Assembly: GCF_000308415.1 (NCBI RefSeq)
Contig: NZ_BAFS01000007.1
Location: 30,800 to 94,799, forward strand
DNA length: 64,000 bases
DNA from: Nocardia asiatica NBRC 100129
GTDB lineage: Bacteria > Actinomycetota > Actinomycetes > Mycobacteriales > Mycobacteriaceae
Direction of reading: 5' to 3'
Part shown: one piece after another, positions 19,252-26,970 of the stretch
How positions within the stretch are numbered: position 1 is the stretch's first letter
How the letters are laid out: every line of letters begins with the position of its first letter
The notes under the pieces: model-generated
Told to the model about the DNA's origin: nothing
What the model saw: only the letters and a program-made list of their open reading frames with translations
Database searches by the model: none
Made by a program: the position numbers and the translations under genes

Positions 19252-19301
19252 GAGCGACGGGCCCGAAGGAGGCAGCGTGCGTGACCACGCAGGGTCCCGG
19301 G
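19252..19301 (+). repeat. Diverged copy of the MSVRPGGG leader repeat
   Basis: By hand alignment about 40 of 50 bases match 26872-26921 without gaps. The two share an identical run GCGTGACCACGCAGGG. Here it lies at the 5' end of gtrA, in frame with it, and encodes SDGPEGGSVRDHAG, compared with SVRPGGGSSRDHAG in the other copy. It includes the AAGGAGG that could serve as ribosome-binding site for the GTG at 19277. Confidence 0.6.
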
Positions 19302-19714
19302 AGCGCCGGATCGAGCCCAGCGCCGAGGTCGATCTCAAAACGCAGATCATCCGGTTCACCCTCACCGGCGGGTTCTCGGCCGTCGTCGACTACGGGCTCT
19401 ACAGCCTGCTGCTGAACCTGGTGGGCCTCCCGGTCAATGTCGCCAAGTCGATCGGCTTCGTGGCGGGCACCACCACGGCCTACCTGATCAATCGCCGCTG
19501 GACCTTCCAGGCCGCGCCCAGCCGCGTCCGCTTCCTCGCGGTGGTCGCCCTCTACGCGGTGACCTTCGCGGTGCAGGTCGGCATCAACGCACTGCTCTAC
19601 TTCACCCTGCCCGGCGAGTGGTGGCGGCAGCCGCTGGCCTTCGTCGTCGCCCAGGGCACCGCGACGGTCATCAACTTCGTCGTCCAGCGCTTGGTGATCT
19701 TCAAGATCCGCTGA
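19277..19714 (+). CDS. GtrA-family membrane protein (Rv3789-like)
   Basis: About 145 aa with four hydrophobic segments: IIRFTLTGGFSAVVDYGLYSLLLNLVG, VAKSIGFVAGTTTAYLINRRWTF, FLAVVALYAVTFAVQVGINALLYF and LAFVVAQGTATVINFVVQRLVIF. GtrA proteins are candidate flippases for polyprenyl-phosphate sugars. The mycobacterial homologue beside dprE1 has been linked to decaprenyl-phospho-arabinose or to AftA anchoring. The start is uncertain: GTG 19277 follows AAGGAGG by only 4 bp, and GTG 19187 would give 175 aa with a poor site. The N-terminal region coincides with the leader repeat. Divergently transcribed from dprE1. Confidence 0.85.
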   Translation: MRDHAGSRERRIEPSAEVDLKTQIIRFTLTGGFSAVVDYGLYSLLLNLVGLPVNVAKSIGFVAGTTTAYLINRRWTFQAAPSRVRFLAVVALYAVTFAVQVGINALLYFTLPGEWWRQPLAFVVAQGTATVINFVVQRLVIFKIR

Positions 19715-19789
19715 GGCGCGGGTCGGCCGCCTCGATCTTCGCGACCTGGCAACCGGCTGGCTCACTTACGGTGCCCTCGCTGCGTGTAG

Positions 19790-20434
19790 TCAGCGGCCGA
19801 AGGCCTTGAGGAAAGTGGCCACCGCGGAGTCGGTGAGGTTGCGGAGTTCGGCGTCGGGGACCGGCGATGTCCCGAGCCGGAGCAGACCGTCGGCGGGACC
19901 GGCCAGCAGTGCGGTGAACTGCCCGGCTGCCATCTCGGGGTCATCGATGCCGAGCCGGCCGGCCAGCGACAGCCGGGCGAGCCGATCGCCGAGTGCGGCG
20001 GTGGTGCGACGGGAGACCTCGGTCACCAGATCGATCAGATCCGGAAATCGCGTGGCTTCGGCGGAGACCAGCCGTCGCAACGCACGCGATTCCTCGGCGC
20101 AGTAGCACCTGAGCAATCGCAGCCCGACTTCACGTAAGCGAGCGGGCAGGTCGTCACCGGAGGATTCGAGCTGCTCGATCACGCCCAGGTTCGCCGCGAG
20201 CGCGGTCTGCGAAAGCGATTGCACCGCTCGGCGGAACAAGGACTCTTTGTCGTGGAAGTGGTTGTAGACCGTGGCCTTGGCGACCTTGGCCTCGGCGGCG
20301 ATGTCCTCCACCCGGGCCTGCGCGTATCCCTCTCGCGCGAAGACCGTGAACGCCGCGCCCAGAACGGCCTGCTCTTTGTCGATCCGGCCACGGGACGGCG
20401 TTCGCCAGTTCCCTGAGGTCTGCAACGCGGTCAT
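19790..20434 (-). CDS. TetR-family transcriptional regulator
   Basis: 214 aa. The N-terminal helix-turn-helix is typical (AVLGAAFTVFAREGYAQARVEDIAAEAKVAKATVYNHFHDKESLF) and the C-terminal ligand-binding domain is variable. It is divergent from the SDR gene at 20549 with a 114-bp intergenic region holding two inverted repeats, so it most likely represses that gene and itself. The inducer is unknown. Confidence 0.9.
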   Translation of the reverse strand: MTALQTSGNWRTPSRGRIDKEQAVLGAAFTVFAREGYAQARVEDIAAEAKVAKATVYNHFHDKESLFRRAVQSLSQTALAANLGVIEQLESSGDDLPARLREVGLRLLRCYCAEESRALRRLVSAEATRFPDLIDLVTEVSRRTTAALGDRLARLSLAGRLGIDDPEMAAGQFTALLAGPADGLLRLGTSPVPDAELRNLTDSAVATFLKAFGR

Positions 20435-20474
20435 GCGGTCATCATAACCGTCGGACCAGCGATTTGAACTCGCG

Positions 20475-20492
20475 AGTCTGCTCAGTCAGACT
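20475..20492. promoter_or_regulatory. Inverted repeat 1 between TetR gene and SDR (putative operator)
   Basis: Arms AGTCTG and CAGACT separated by 6 bases. A related site lies 8 bp further on, and the octamer AGACTGGT recurs in both. The location in a divergent TetR promoter supports an operator function. Confidence 0.55.
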
Positions 20493-20500
20493 GGTCAACC

Positions 20501-20516
20501 TAGACTGGTGAGTCTA
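20501..20516. promoter_or_regulatory. Inverted repeat 2 between TetR gene and SDR (putative operator)
   Basis: Perfect arms TAGACT / AGTCTA around GGTG, 33 bp before the SDR start codon. It has the same core (AGAC/GTCT) as the neighbouring repeat, suggesting tandem TetR dimers. Confidence 0.6.
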
Positions 20517-20548
20517 ATCGACTGTTCTTGTGGATCTATGCGAAGGGA

Positions 20549-21396
20549 ATGACCGTGAAAACAGCGGTGATTACCGGCGGGACCGATGGCATGGGAAAGG
20601 CGCTGGCGCTGACCTACCTGCGTCGCGGCGATCAGGTCGTCGTCATCGGCACCGACGCGTCCAAAGGGCAGGCGATGCTGGATGCCGCCGCCGAACTGGA
20701 GGCCGGCGCGCGCATCGAGTCATCCGGGCGGATCTGAGCTCGGTCGCGGAGAACAGGCGGGTGATCGAGCAGATCACGGCGGCGCACGAGGTGGTGGACA
20801 CGCTGGTGCTGGGCGCGCGCTACTACCGCGCCACGCGGTTCGTCACCGCGGAAGGTTTCGAAGCCGGTTTCGCGCTGTTCTATCTGAGCAGGTACCTGCT
20901 CGGGCACGGCATCGTGACCCAGTTGGACCGGGCGGACGCTCCAGTGATCCTCGACCTGTCCGGCCCCGGTGGCGACCTCGCCGGAATTCGCTGGGAAGAC
21001 CTGCAGTTCGCCGAGTCCTACGACCCGGACGCGGTCATGCGGCAATGCGGGAAGCTGAGCGATCTACTCGCGGTGAACTTCACTCGGCGCTATCCCGACA
21101 GCCGGATTCGATATGTCCTGTTGCATCCCGGACTGACGGCGACCGGATTCACCGGGCAATACGACGCCGCCAGTGCCGAATTGGTCGCGAGCATGCGGAA
21201 GCGGGGTCAACCGGTGCAAGCCGCTCTCACTCGCATCCTCCGTCACCTCGACCACCCGCCGACCGCACGCCTCAGCGCTTTCATGCAGGACGATCCGGTC
21301 GACGTCCACGGCCGTCCGTTCGACCCCGAAGCTGCCGACCGATTGGCGCGTATCACCGCTGATCTGCTCCTAGCGGTTCAGACCCCGAAGCCATGA
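20549..21396 (+). pseudogene. Short-chain dehydrogenase/reductase with an internal frameshift
   Basis: The start (MTVKTAVITGGTDGMGKALALTYLRRGD) has the SDR nucleotide-binding motif TGGTDGMG and a GAAGGGA ribosome-binding site. That frame stops at 20737. The continuation IRADLSSVAENRRVIEQIT... runs in another frame to 21396, with SDR-like features downstream. Restoring one base near 20722, to read GARIE-F-IRADLSSV, would rejoin the two parts into a protein of about 282 aa. This is either a recent inactivating deletion or a sequencing error. The last 44 bp overlap the 3' end of the convergent HxlR gene. It is probably the target of the divergent TetR regulator. Confidence 0.75.
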
Positions 21397-21727
21397 GGTT
21401 CGCCCGGCCCCACGCTTCCAGCGGGAGCAGGGCGGCGTTGAGCTGTTCACCCAGCGGGGTCAGCGAGTATTCGACTCGGGGAGGCACTTCGTCGTACACC
21501 TCGCGGTGGACGATCCCGTCTGCCTCGAGTTCGCGCAGGTGTGTGGTGAGGACCTTCTCGGTGACGCCCGGCACCTGGCGACGCAGCTCACCGAAGCGGT
21601 GGGGGCGTTCGCTCAGGGGCCAGAGGATCAGCATCTTCCACTTGCCGTTCAGGACCGACAGTGTCGCGTCGAGCCCGCACGTGTACGCACCCGGCCTGCG
21701 TGTGATCGGCACGACTACCCCTTTCAC
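21353..21727 (-). CDS. HxlR-family transcriptional regulator
   Basis: 124 aa. The winged helix is typical: TLSVLNGKWKMLILWPLSERPHRFGELRRQVPGVTEKVLTTHLRELEADGIVHREVY, then VEYSLTPLGEQL. The Cys of YTCGLD precedes the helix as in redox- or carbonyl-sensing relatives. It is divergent from the imine-reductase-like gene at 21812, which it probably regulates. Its 3' end overlaps the end of the SDR pseudogene. Confidence 0.88.
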   Translation of the reverse strand: MKGVVVPITRRPGAYTCGLDATLSVLNGKWKMLILWPLSERPHRFGELRRQVPGVTEKVLTTHLRELEADGIVHREVYDEVPPRVEYSLTPLGEQLNAALLPLEAWGRANLMASGSEPLGADQR

Positions 21728-21749
21728 CTGCCTGTTTGCTTACCCGGAG

Positions 21750-21775
21750 GTGCGTACCCACTTCCCTGTGCGTAC
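21750..21775. promoter_or_regulatory. Direct repeat GTGCGTAC in the HxlR/imine reductase intergenic region
   Basis: Two copies of GTGCGTAC start 18 bp apart, between the divergent starts at 21727 and 21812. HxlR proteins often bind repeated GTAC-containing half-sites, so this may be the operator. The evidence is positional only. Confidence 0.35.
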
Positions 21776-21811
21776 TTGTCCGGCCCGGGCGCCGGACGAA
21801 GAGTAGCGGTC

Positions 21812-22675
21812 ATGTCCGTCAACTCGAACAAAGCGCTCACTGTCCTCGGTCTCGGTGACATGGGGTCGGCCCTCGTCCGCGCCTGGCTTGCTGCCGGCCA
21901 CGCCGTCACGGTCTGGAATCGCAGTGCCCGGCAGGCGCCGCAGGGGGCGACGGTCGCCACCACCGTCGCCGCCGCCGTCACCGCGAACACTCTCGTCGTC
22001 GTTTGCCTGCTCGACGATGCTTCGGTGCGTGCCACCCTGGACGGGATCGACCTGACCGGTCGCGACATCGTCAACCTGACCACCAGCACCCCCGCGGAAG
22101 CCCGCGGGCTCTCCGAATGGATCACCGCCCGCGGGGGACGTTTCCTGGATGGCGGGATCATGGCCGTTCCGTCGATGATCGGGGTGGCCGGCTCGGGCGC
22201 GTACGTGTTCTACAGCGGTTCGCCGCAGTTGCACGAGACGTACGCCGAGACCTTGGCCGTACCCGCCGGTGTCGAGTACGTGGGCGCGGACCCCGGATTC
22301 GCAGCCCTGTACGACGTTGCCCTGCTGAGTGCCATGTGGGGCATGTTCGCCGGCGCCGCACACGCTTTCGCGCTGATCGGCAAGGAAGACATCGCGCCGG
22401 TGGAGTTCGCGCCGCTCCTGGTCGCCTACCAGCAGGCCATGGCGGGATACGCGTACGGCACCGCCGCGCAACTGGCCAGCGGCGACTACACCGAAGGCGT
22501 CGAGTCGAACCTGGCCATGATGGTGACGAGCAATCGAACGCTGCTGCGTACCGCCACCGAACAAGGCGTCAGCCCGGAACTCCTCACGCCCTTCATGGCG
22601 CTGATGGAGCGCCGGTTGGCCGAGGGCGGCGGGAACGAGTCGACCACCGGCGTCGTCGACCTCCTGCGCCGCTGA
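21812..22675 (+). CDS. NAD(P)-dependent beta-hydroxyacid dehydrogenase / imine reductase-like
   Basis: 287 aa. An N-terminal Rossmann fold (LTVLGLGDMGSALVRAWLAAGHAVTVWNRS) is joined to a helical C-terminal dimerisation domain (PLLVAYQQAMAGYAYGTAAQLASGDY). This architecture, with GFAALYDVALLSAMWGMFAGAAHAF in the inter-domain helix, matches imine reductases. The catalytic Lys of true beta-hydroxyacid dehydrogenases is not apparent. The Asp in LYDVALL probably occupies the proton-donor position described for some imine reductases; that is my inference. Divergent from an HxlR regulator. Confidence 0.8.
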   Translation: MSVNSNKALTVLGLGDMGSALVRAWLAAGHAVTVWNRSARQAPQGATVATTVAAAVTANTLVVVCLLDDASVRATLDGIDLTGRDIVNLTTSTPAEARGLSEWITARGGRFLDGGIMAVPSMIGVAGSGAYVFYSGSPQLHETYAETLAVPAGVEYVGADPGFAALYDVALLSAMWGMFAGAAHAFALIGKEDIAPVEFAPLLVAYQQAMAGYAYGTAAQLASGDYTEGVESNLAMMVTSNRTLLRTATEQGVSPELLTPFMALMERRLAEGGGNESTTGVVDLLRR

Positions 22676-22816
22676 GAGTTCTGCGAGTGGATCGAGGGGC
22701 GAGGCGATGCCCGCCCTCGGTCGAGTCGGAGGCACTGGTCGACCGCAGGTCCGTGGTGTGTCCGCTTGGGCAGGATGGGGAGCGGTTGATGCCGGGCTCG
22801 CTCGGCCGCCCACCCC

Positions 22817-23449
22817 TCAGGAAGCGCTGATCGACGTCTCGGCCAGTTCGTTCTTCTCCGCCTTCGCGCCGAAGTAGTCGCCGCCTTTGGCGCGCACGTT
22901 GTCGGTGCCCCACTCGCGCTGTTCGCGTGGGGCGAGGACCAGGTGCGGGATGTGTTTGCGGCAGTGGATGTAGGCTTCTTCGACGTCGACCACTACCCAG
23001 TTCTCGGCAGTGCGGCCCTTGTGATCGACGGGCAGGTCGGTCACGACGCTCCGGAGTGCGGGGTCCGGGACGATATGTGCCGAGCCGTTGATGTGCAGTC
23101 CGATGAGGTCGCGCACGAAATCGATGAGCAGAATCCCGACGTGCGGATTCTCCAGGATATTGCCGAGACTGGCCATCACGCCGTTGCCACGGTATTCCGG
23201 GTAGGCGATCCGGCGTTCATCGATGACATGCAGAAAGCCGGGTACCCCGGCACGGAAAGTCGAGTCGCATTCGCCGCGTTTGTCCGCCGTGGCGATGAAA
23301 GCCATATCCATCCGGCCGATGAATTCGATCATCGCCGGATTGAGGCGATCGAGCACTTGATCGTCGTAGAAGCGCTGGGCGCGATCTTGTGTTCCGTACC
23401 GTTCCTGCAGCTCACGCTCACCGTCGCTGCCGTTGTGTGTGCCGGGCAT
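22817..23449 (-). CDS. Pyridoxamine 5'-phosphate oxidase-fold flavin protein
   Basis: 210 aa from the ATG at 23449, preceded by GAGGGGG. The split-barrel FMN/F420-binding core runs from MIEFIGRMDMAFIATADKRGECDSTFRAG to the segment NILENPHVGILLIDFVRDLIGLHINGSAHIV. A C-terminal tail follows (HIPHLVLAPREQREWGTDNVRAKGGDYFG). Proteins of this group are often annotated as PNPOx-like with unknown substrates. The in-frame extension upstream to 23791 overlaps intergenic sequence and the next gene and is not coding. Confidence 0.85.
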   Translation of the reverse strand: MPGTHNGSDGERELQERYGTQDRAQRFYDDQVLDRLNPAMIEFIGRMDMAFIATADKRGECDSTFRAGVPGFLHVIDERRIAYPEYRGNGVMASLGNILENPHVGILLIDFVRDLIGLHINGSAHIVPDPALRSVVTDLPVDHKGRTAENWVVVDVEEAYIHCRKHIPHLVLAPREQREWGTDNVRAKGGDYFGAKAEKNELAETSISAS

Positions 23450-23623
23450 TGCCGCCCCCTCTGGTTGCCGGAATCCGGGGTCCGCCAGGCTCGACGTTGA
23501 ACCGCGGTCGTACCGAGATCGCGACAATTTTAGATGAAGAGCGCGCGGCAAAACGCCGGAATCCACGGAGATTCGGTCCGCGATTCGCTTCCGGCGCAGT
23601 GATTTCCATAGATTAGCTAAGAG

Positions 23624-23655
23624 CCGACCGGCCGGAATTATTTCCGGCCGGTCGG
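23624..23655. terminator. Strong hairpin downstream of the molybdopterin oxidoreductase gene
   Basis: Perfect 14-bp arms CCGACCGGCCGGAA / TTCCGGCCGGTCGG around TTAT, 27 bp past the stop at 23682 on the minus strand. Confidence 0.75.
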
Positions 23656-23681
23656 GATTTGCGGAAGTGATGCACGGTGCC

Positions 23682-25868
23682 TCAGGCAGGGGCCAGCGTG
23701 ACCGGAACCCCGTTGAACACGGCGTTCCCGGAAGGCGCGTCGACCACCGAATCATCGGTGAGCACATTGGCGTTGACGCCCGCGTGCGCACGGGCCACGC
23801 TCTGCTCGCTGTCGGCGTGGCCCCACCCGTGGGGCAGGCTCACCACGCCCGGCATGATGGCCTCTGTCGGCTCCAGCGGGACCGTCAGTGTCCCGGCGGC
23901 CGACTTGACCACCGCTCGGTCGCCGAGCCCGAGTCGCGCCACGTCGGCCGGATTGATGTGCAGTGTGCAGCGATTCGATCCGCTCACCAGCGGTGCGATG
24001 TTGTGCATCCAACTGTTGTTGGACCGAAGCTGCCGCCGCCCGATCAGCACGATCTCCGGTGCGGCGTCCGACAGCCGCGCCTTCATCCGCGCCACGTCAT
24101 CGAGCAGTGGTGCGGGGGCCAGGTCCACCCGGCCGCTCGCCGTACGCAGCACGCCCGGCAGCCGGGGCTGCAAAGGGCCGAGATCGAGGCCGTGCGGGTT
24201 GTCCAGCAGCACTTGCAGATTGAGCGCGCCGCCGTTCCATTCCCCGTACGGTCCGAGACGCAGCATCAGATCGATGCGCTGCTCGGTGCTGTTCTCGCCG
24301 ATCAGGTCGCCGCGCCGCTGTGCGATCCCGGCCTTGTGCAGCATCCCCGCGATGACGAGTTCGTCCACGGCGGTGAGCGGATCGACCCCGTCGGAGCCGT
24401 TGTGCGGCCTGCCGGTCAGCGCCGCGGCGAGGCGAGCCAGCACGGCGGGCTCGGACGGCCGATCGCCCAGTGGCACCAACGGACGGGAGTAGCGGGTGTA
24501 GTTCCGCACGGCGAATTGCAGCAGCGCGAAGTCGTAGTGGGCCGACTGGATGGGGCGCGGCGGAGGCAGGATCACGTCGGCGTGCTTGGTGGTTTCGTTC
24601 AGGTACCGGTCCACGCTCACCATGAAGTCGAGCTGGGCGAACGCCTCGTCCAAGCGGGCTCCGCTGGGCGCGGACAGCACCGGATTCCCGGCGACGGTCA
24701 CCAGCGCGCGGATCTGCCCCGCGCCGGGCGTGGTGATCTCGTCGGCGAGCGTGGCGACGGGCAGTTCGCCCATCGCCTCGGGCAGTTCGCGCACCCGGCT
24801 GGTCCAGCGGCCGGTGCGGAACGGCCTGGTACGCGGGATGCCGCCCGCGGCGGCGGTGGCGAACATCGCGCCGCCGGGGGAGTCGAGGTTGCCGGTCAGC
24901 GCGTTGATGGCGTCGACGAGCCACTGGGTGATGGTGCCGAATTCCGCGGTGCAGGTGCCGATGCGGGCGTACACCGCCGCGGTCGGCGCCGCCGCGAGCT
25001 CGCGGGCCAAGCGCACGATCGTGGCGGCCGGGACGCCGGTGCGGGCCGCGACCGTCTCGGGGTCGAATGCCGCGGCGGCCGTGCGCAGTTCGTCCAGGCC
25101 GGTGACCTCGACACGCAGATCGGTCAGCTGCTCGGAAAACAGCGTGTGCACGATGCCGAACAGCAGGTACGCGTCGCTGCCGGGCCGGATGAACAGGTGC
25201 TCGTCGGCCAGTTTCGCGGTGCGGGTCACCCTCGGATCGACCACCACGAAGCGGCCGCCCCTGCCGCGCAGCGCCTTCAACCTGCCCGGGAAATCGGGTG
25301 CGGTGCACAGTGAGCCGTTCGACTCCAGCGGATTGGCCCCGAGCATCAGCAGATAATCGGTGCGGTCCAGGTCGGGCACGGGCACGGTCAGCGGGTCGCC
25401 GAACATCAGTCCGCTGGCGACCTGTTTGGGCATCTGGTCGGCGGTGCTGGCCGAGAAGATGTTCTTGGTGCCGAGCGCACGCAGCAGCATCGGCACGTAC
25501 AGCGTGCCTGCCACCGTGTGCGCGTTGGGGTTGCCCAAGTATGCCCCGGCCGACTGGTTTCCGTGCTCGGCCACGACGGCGGGGAAGCGCTCGGCGATGT
25601 AGTCGAAAGCTTCGTCCCAGGTCGCAGTGCGCCGAGCACCGGTTACGCGATCGCGGATCAGCGGTTCGGTCACCCGGTCGGGGTCCTCGTCGAGGTGGCC
25701 GAAGCTGGCCCCTTTGGGGCAGATGAAGCCCTTGCTGAAGGGATCGCTGCGATCGCCGCGGACCGAGGTCACGTGGTCGTCGGGATCCAGGGTGAGTTCC
25801 AGGCCGCAGACCGCCTCACAGAGCGGGCAGGTCCGCAGCAGATTGCGCGATTGCGTGATCGGGGCCAT
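23682..25868 (-). CDS. Molybdopterin-dependent oxidoreductase (formate dehydrogenase / nitrate reductase family)
   Basis: 728 aa from the ATG at 25868. The N-terminus carries a 4Fe-4S motif (CPLCEAVCGLEL ... FICPKG). It is followed by the molybdopterin-binding domains (YLGNPNAHTVAGTLYVPML, LGANPLESNGS, VVDPRVTRTAKLADEHLFIRPGSDAYLLFGIVHTL). A C-terminal cofactor-binding barrel follows (HINPADVARLGLGDRAVVKSAAGTLTVPL). No twin-arginine signal is visible, so it is likely cytoplasmic. No electron-transfer subunit lies adjacent, so the donor and acceptor are unknown. Family members include assimilatory reductases and formate dehydrogenase-like proteins. Confidence 0.88.
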   Translation of the reverse strand: MAPITQSRNLLRTCPLCEAVCGLELTLDPDDHVTSVRGDRSDPFSKGFICPKGASFGHLDEDPDRVTEPLIRDRVTGARRTATWDEAFDYIAERFPAVVAEHGNQSAGAYLGNPNAHTVAGTLYVPMLLRALGTKNIFSASTADQMPKQVASGLMFGDPLTVPVPDLDRTDYLLMLGANPLESNGSLCTAPDFPGRLKALRGRGGRFVVVDPRVTRTAKLADEHLFIRPGSDAYLLFGIVHTLFSEQLTDLRVEVTGLDELRTAAAAFDPETVAARTGVPAATIVRLARELAAAPTAAVYARIGTCTAEFGTITQWLVDAINALTGNLDSPGGAMFATAAAGGIPRTRPFRTGRWTSRVRELPEAMGELPVATLADEITTPGAGQIRALVTVAGNPVLSAPSGARLDEAFAQLDFMVSVDRYLNETTKHADVILPPPRPIQSAHYDFALLQFAVRNYTRYSRPLVPLGDRPSEPAVLARLAAALTGRPHNGSDGVDPLTAVDELVIAGMLHKAGIAQRRGDLIGENSTEQRIDLMLRLGPYGEWNGGALNLQVLLDNPHGLDLGPLQPRLPGVLRTASGRVDLAPAPLLDDVARMKARLSDAAPEIVLIGRRQLRSNNSWMHNIAPLVSGSNRCTLHINPADVARLGLGDRAVVKSAAGTLTVPLEPTEAIMPGVVSLPHGWGHADSEQSVARAHAGVNANVLTDDSVVDAPSGNAVFNGVPVTLAPA

Positions 25869-25943
25869 ACCCCATCTTGTCGTCCGGTGGCGAAACTGAA
25901 AAGAGAACGCTTGATATCGCGACGCCAAACGACCGGTACCCGG

Positions 25944-25974
25944 TGACGCTCCGGGGTGGGGAGCCGGAGCGTCA
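25944..25974 (-). terminator. Hairpin downstream of the hypothetical gene at 26058
   Basis: Perfect 11-bp arms TGACGCTCCGG / CCGGAGCGTCA with a 9-base loop, 84 bp after the stop at 26058. It also insulates the promoter region of the molybdopterin gene, which starts at 25868. Confidence 0.65.
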
Positions 25975-26057
25975 GGACGGATACCGGTCGCAAACAGGCC
26001 GGGTAGCGCGGCCCCGGCCCGCGATCAGCAGGTGAACTCGATCATGGGCGCGTTGCT

Positions 26058-26549
26058 TCAGCAGGCGATGGTCAGCTTCGCGCGACGCGAGGCGGTGGCG
26101 GCGCGCACGGCAGCTGCGATCGCGACGACCGGCGGCACCCAGCGGGCCTCGGCGGGTGCGACGCCCCAGCAGGCCGAACCGGCCGACAGATGGGTGGGCG
26201 GCAGCGGGATGCCCGCGCCGTCGGTGTACACGGTGGCGCCGGCCTCGCGCAGCGCCTGCAGCGCCATCGCGGCCTTGCGGACGCCGGTGACCAGGTGGAT
26301 CTCGCGACGCTCCGGGCCGGGAATCTCGATCACCGCACCGGACAGGTTGTTCGCGCGCAGGAAGCGGCGGACCTCGCCGGCCAGTTCGCCGGTGACCTCG
26401 ATGCCGGACAGGTCGTTGTCGGTGATCAGGCTCAGACCGTTGGCCGTTTCGGCGACCGTCCACCCGCGCTGGTTGTAGTCCTGCGCAGCGGCGGTCAGTT
26501 CGGCCGCCGTGACGGAAGTCGGAAACGTGGTGCGCACTGTCTTCTCCAT
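26058..26549 (-). CDS. Hypothetical protein, soluble
   Basis: 163 aa from the ATG at 26549 (MEKTVRTTFPTSVTAAELTAAAQDYNQRGWTV...); a start at 26576 would add nine residues. The C-terminal third is Ala/Pro-rich (GAGIPLPPTHLSAGSACWGVAPAEARWVPPVVAI). There is no signal peptide and no clear membrane segment, except a weak one near the end. I do not recognise the family. The clear GC3 bias, the downstream hairpin and the lack of competing frames support a real gene. Confidence 0.7.
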   Translation of the reverse strand: MEKTVRTTFPTSVTAAELTAAAQDYNQRGWTVAETANGLSLITDNDLSGIEVTGELAGEVRRFLRANNLSGAVIEIPGPERREIHLVTGVRKAAMALQALREAGATVYTDGAGIPLPPTHLSAGSACWGVAPAEARWVPPVVAIAAAVRAATASRRAKLTIAC

Positions 26550-26869
26550 TCCCCGGTAGATCTCTGGGTCCTGCATTCATGGGTCGTATCGCCGGGGGCC
26601 GCCGCGGACGTTACGGGTTCTCCGAAAGAATTTCCGGAGTGTCGTCTACGTCTCATTTCCGAGGGGGTTCGTCGGCTTTCGGCCAAGCATCCCGAGGTGG
26701 CTCGCCAGGCTTGCCACGCAGCTACTTTCGGCCGCGGACCTGGCCGCTCGCTGTGCCGAGGCCGCGAGATCGCTGTGGATGGGTGTGAACGATGTTGCTG
26801 GTACGAGAACATCCCGGTCGAGTGCGTTTCCGGCTGGATTCGCCCGCCCCGGGCAGGGAGGATTCCGGC
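26550..26869. other. 320-bp intergenic region with no gene seen
   Basis: This region lies between divergently transcribed genes and must hold promoters for the minus-strand hypothetical gene and for the plus-strand leader/membrane-protein transcript. I see no RNA gene, and no strong hairpin or inverted repeat. Confidence 0.5.
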
Positions 26870-26944
26870 ATGAGCGTCAGGCCCGGAGGCGGCAGCTCGC
26901 GTGACCACGCAGGGCCCGCGCATGCCGAGGAGGACAGAGCATGA
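26870..26944 (+). CDS. 24-codon leader ORF (MSVRPGGG repeat), coupled to the next start
   Basis: An ATG at 26870 follows GGGAGGA with normal spacing. The ORF reads MSVRPGGGSSRDHAG then PAHAEEDRA and stops in an ATGA overlap with another ATG at 26941. That second frame again begins MSVRPGGG and is open into the downstream membrane protein. The leader's own last codons contain GAGGAGG, which serves as ribosome-binding site for 26941. This looks like a translated upstream ORF, coupling translation of the downstream gene. A diverged copy lies in frame at the 5' end of gtrA. I do not know its function. Confidence 0.5.
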   Translation: MSVRPGGGSSRDHAGPAHAEEDRA

Positions 26945-26960
26945 GCGTCAGGCCCGGAGG
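26938..26960 (+). repeat. Second, shorter copy of the leader repeat
   Basis: The 21-base start of the leader at 26870 (ATGAGCGTCAGG then CCCGGAGG) recurs 71 bp downstream at 26941. The duplication gives two stacked starts, each with a GAGG-type ribosome-binding site. Confidence 0.75.
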
Positions 26961-26970
26961 AGGACCCGGC

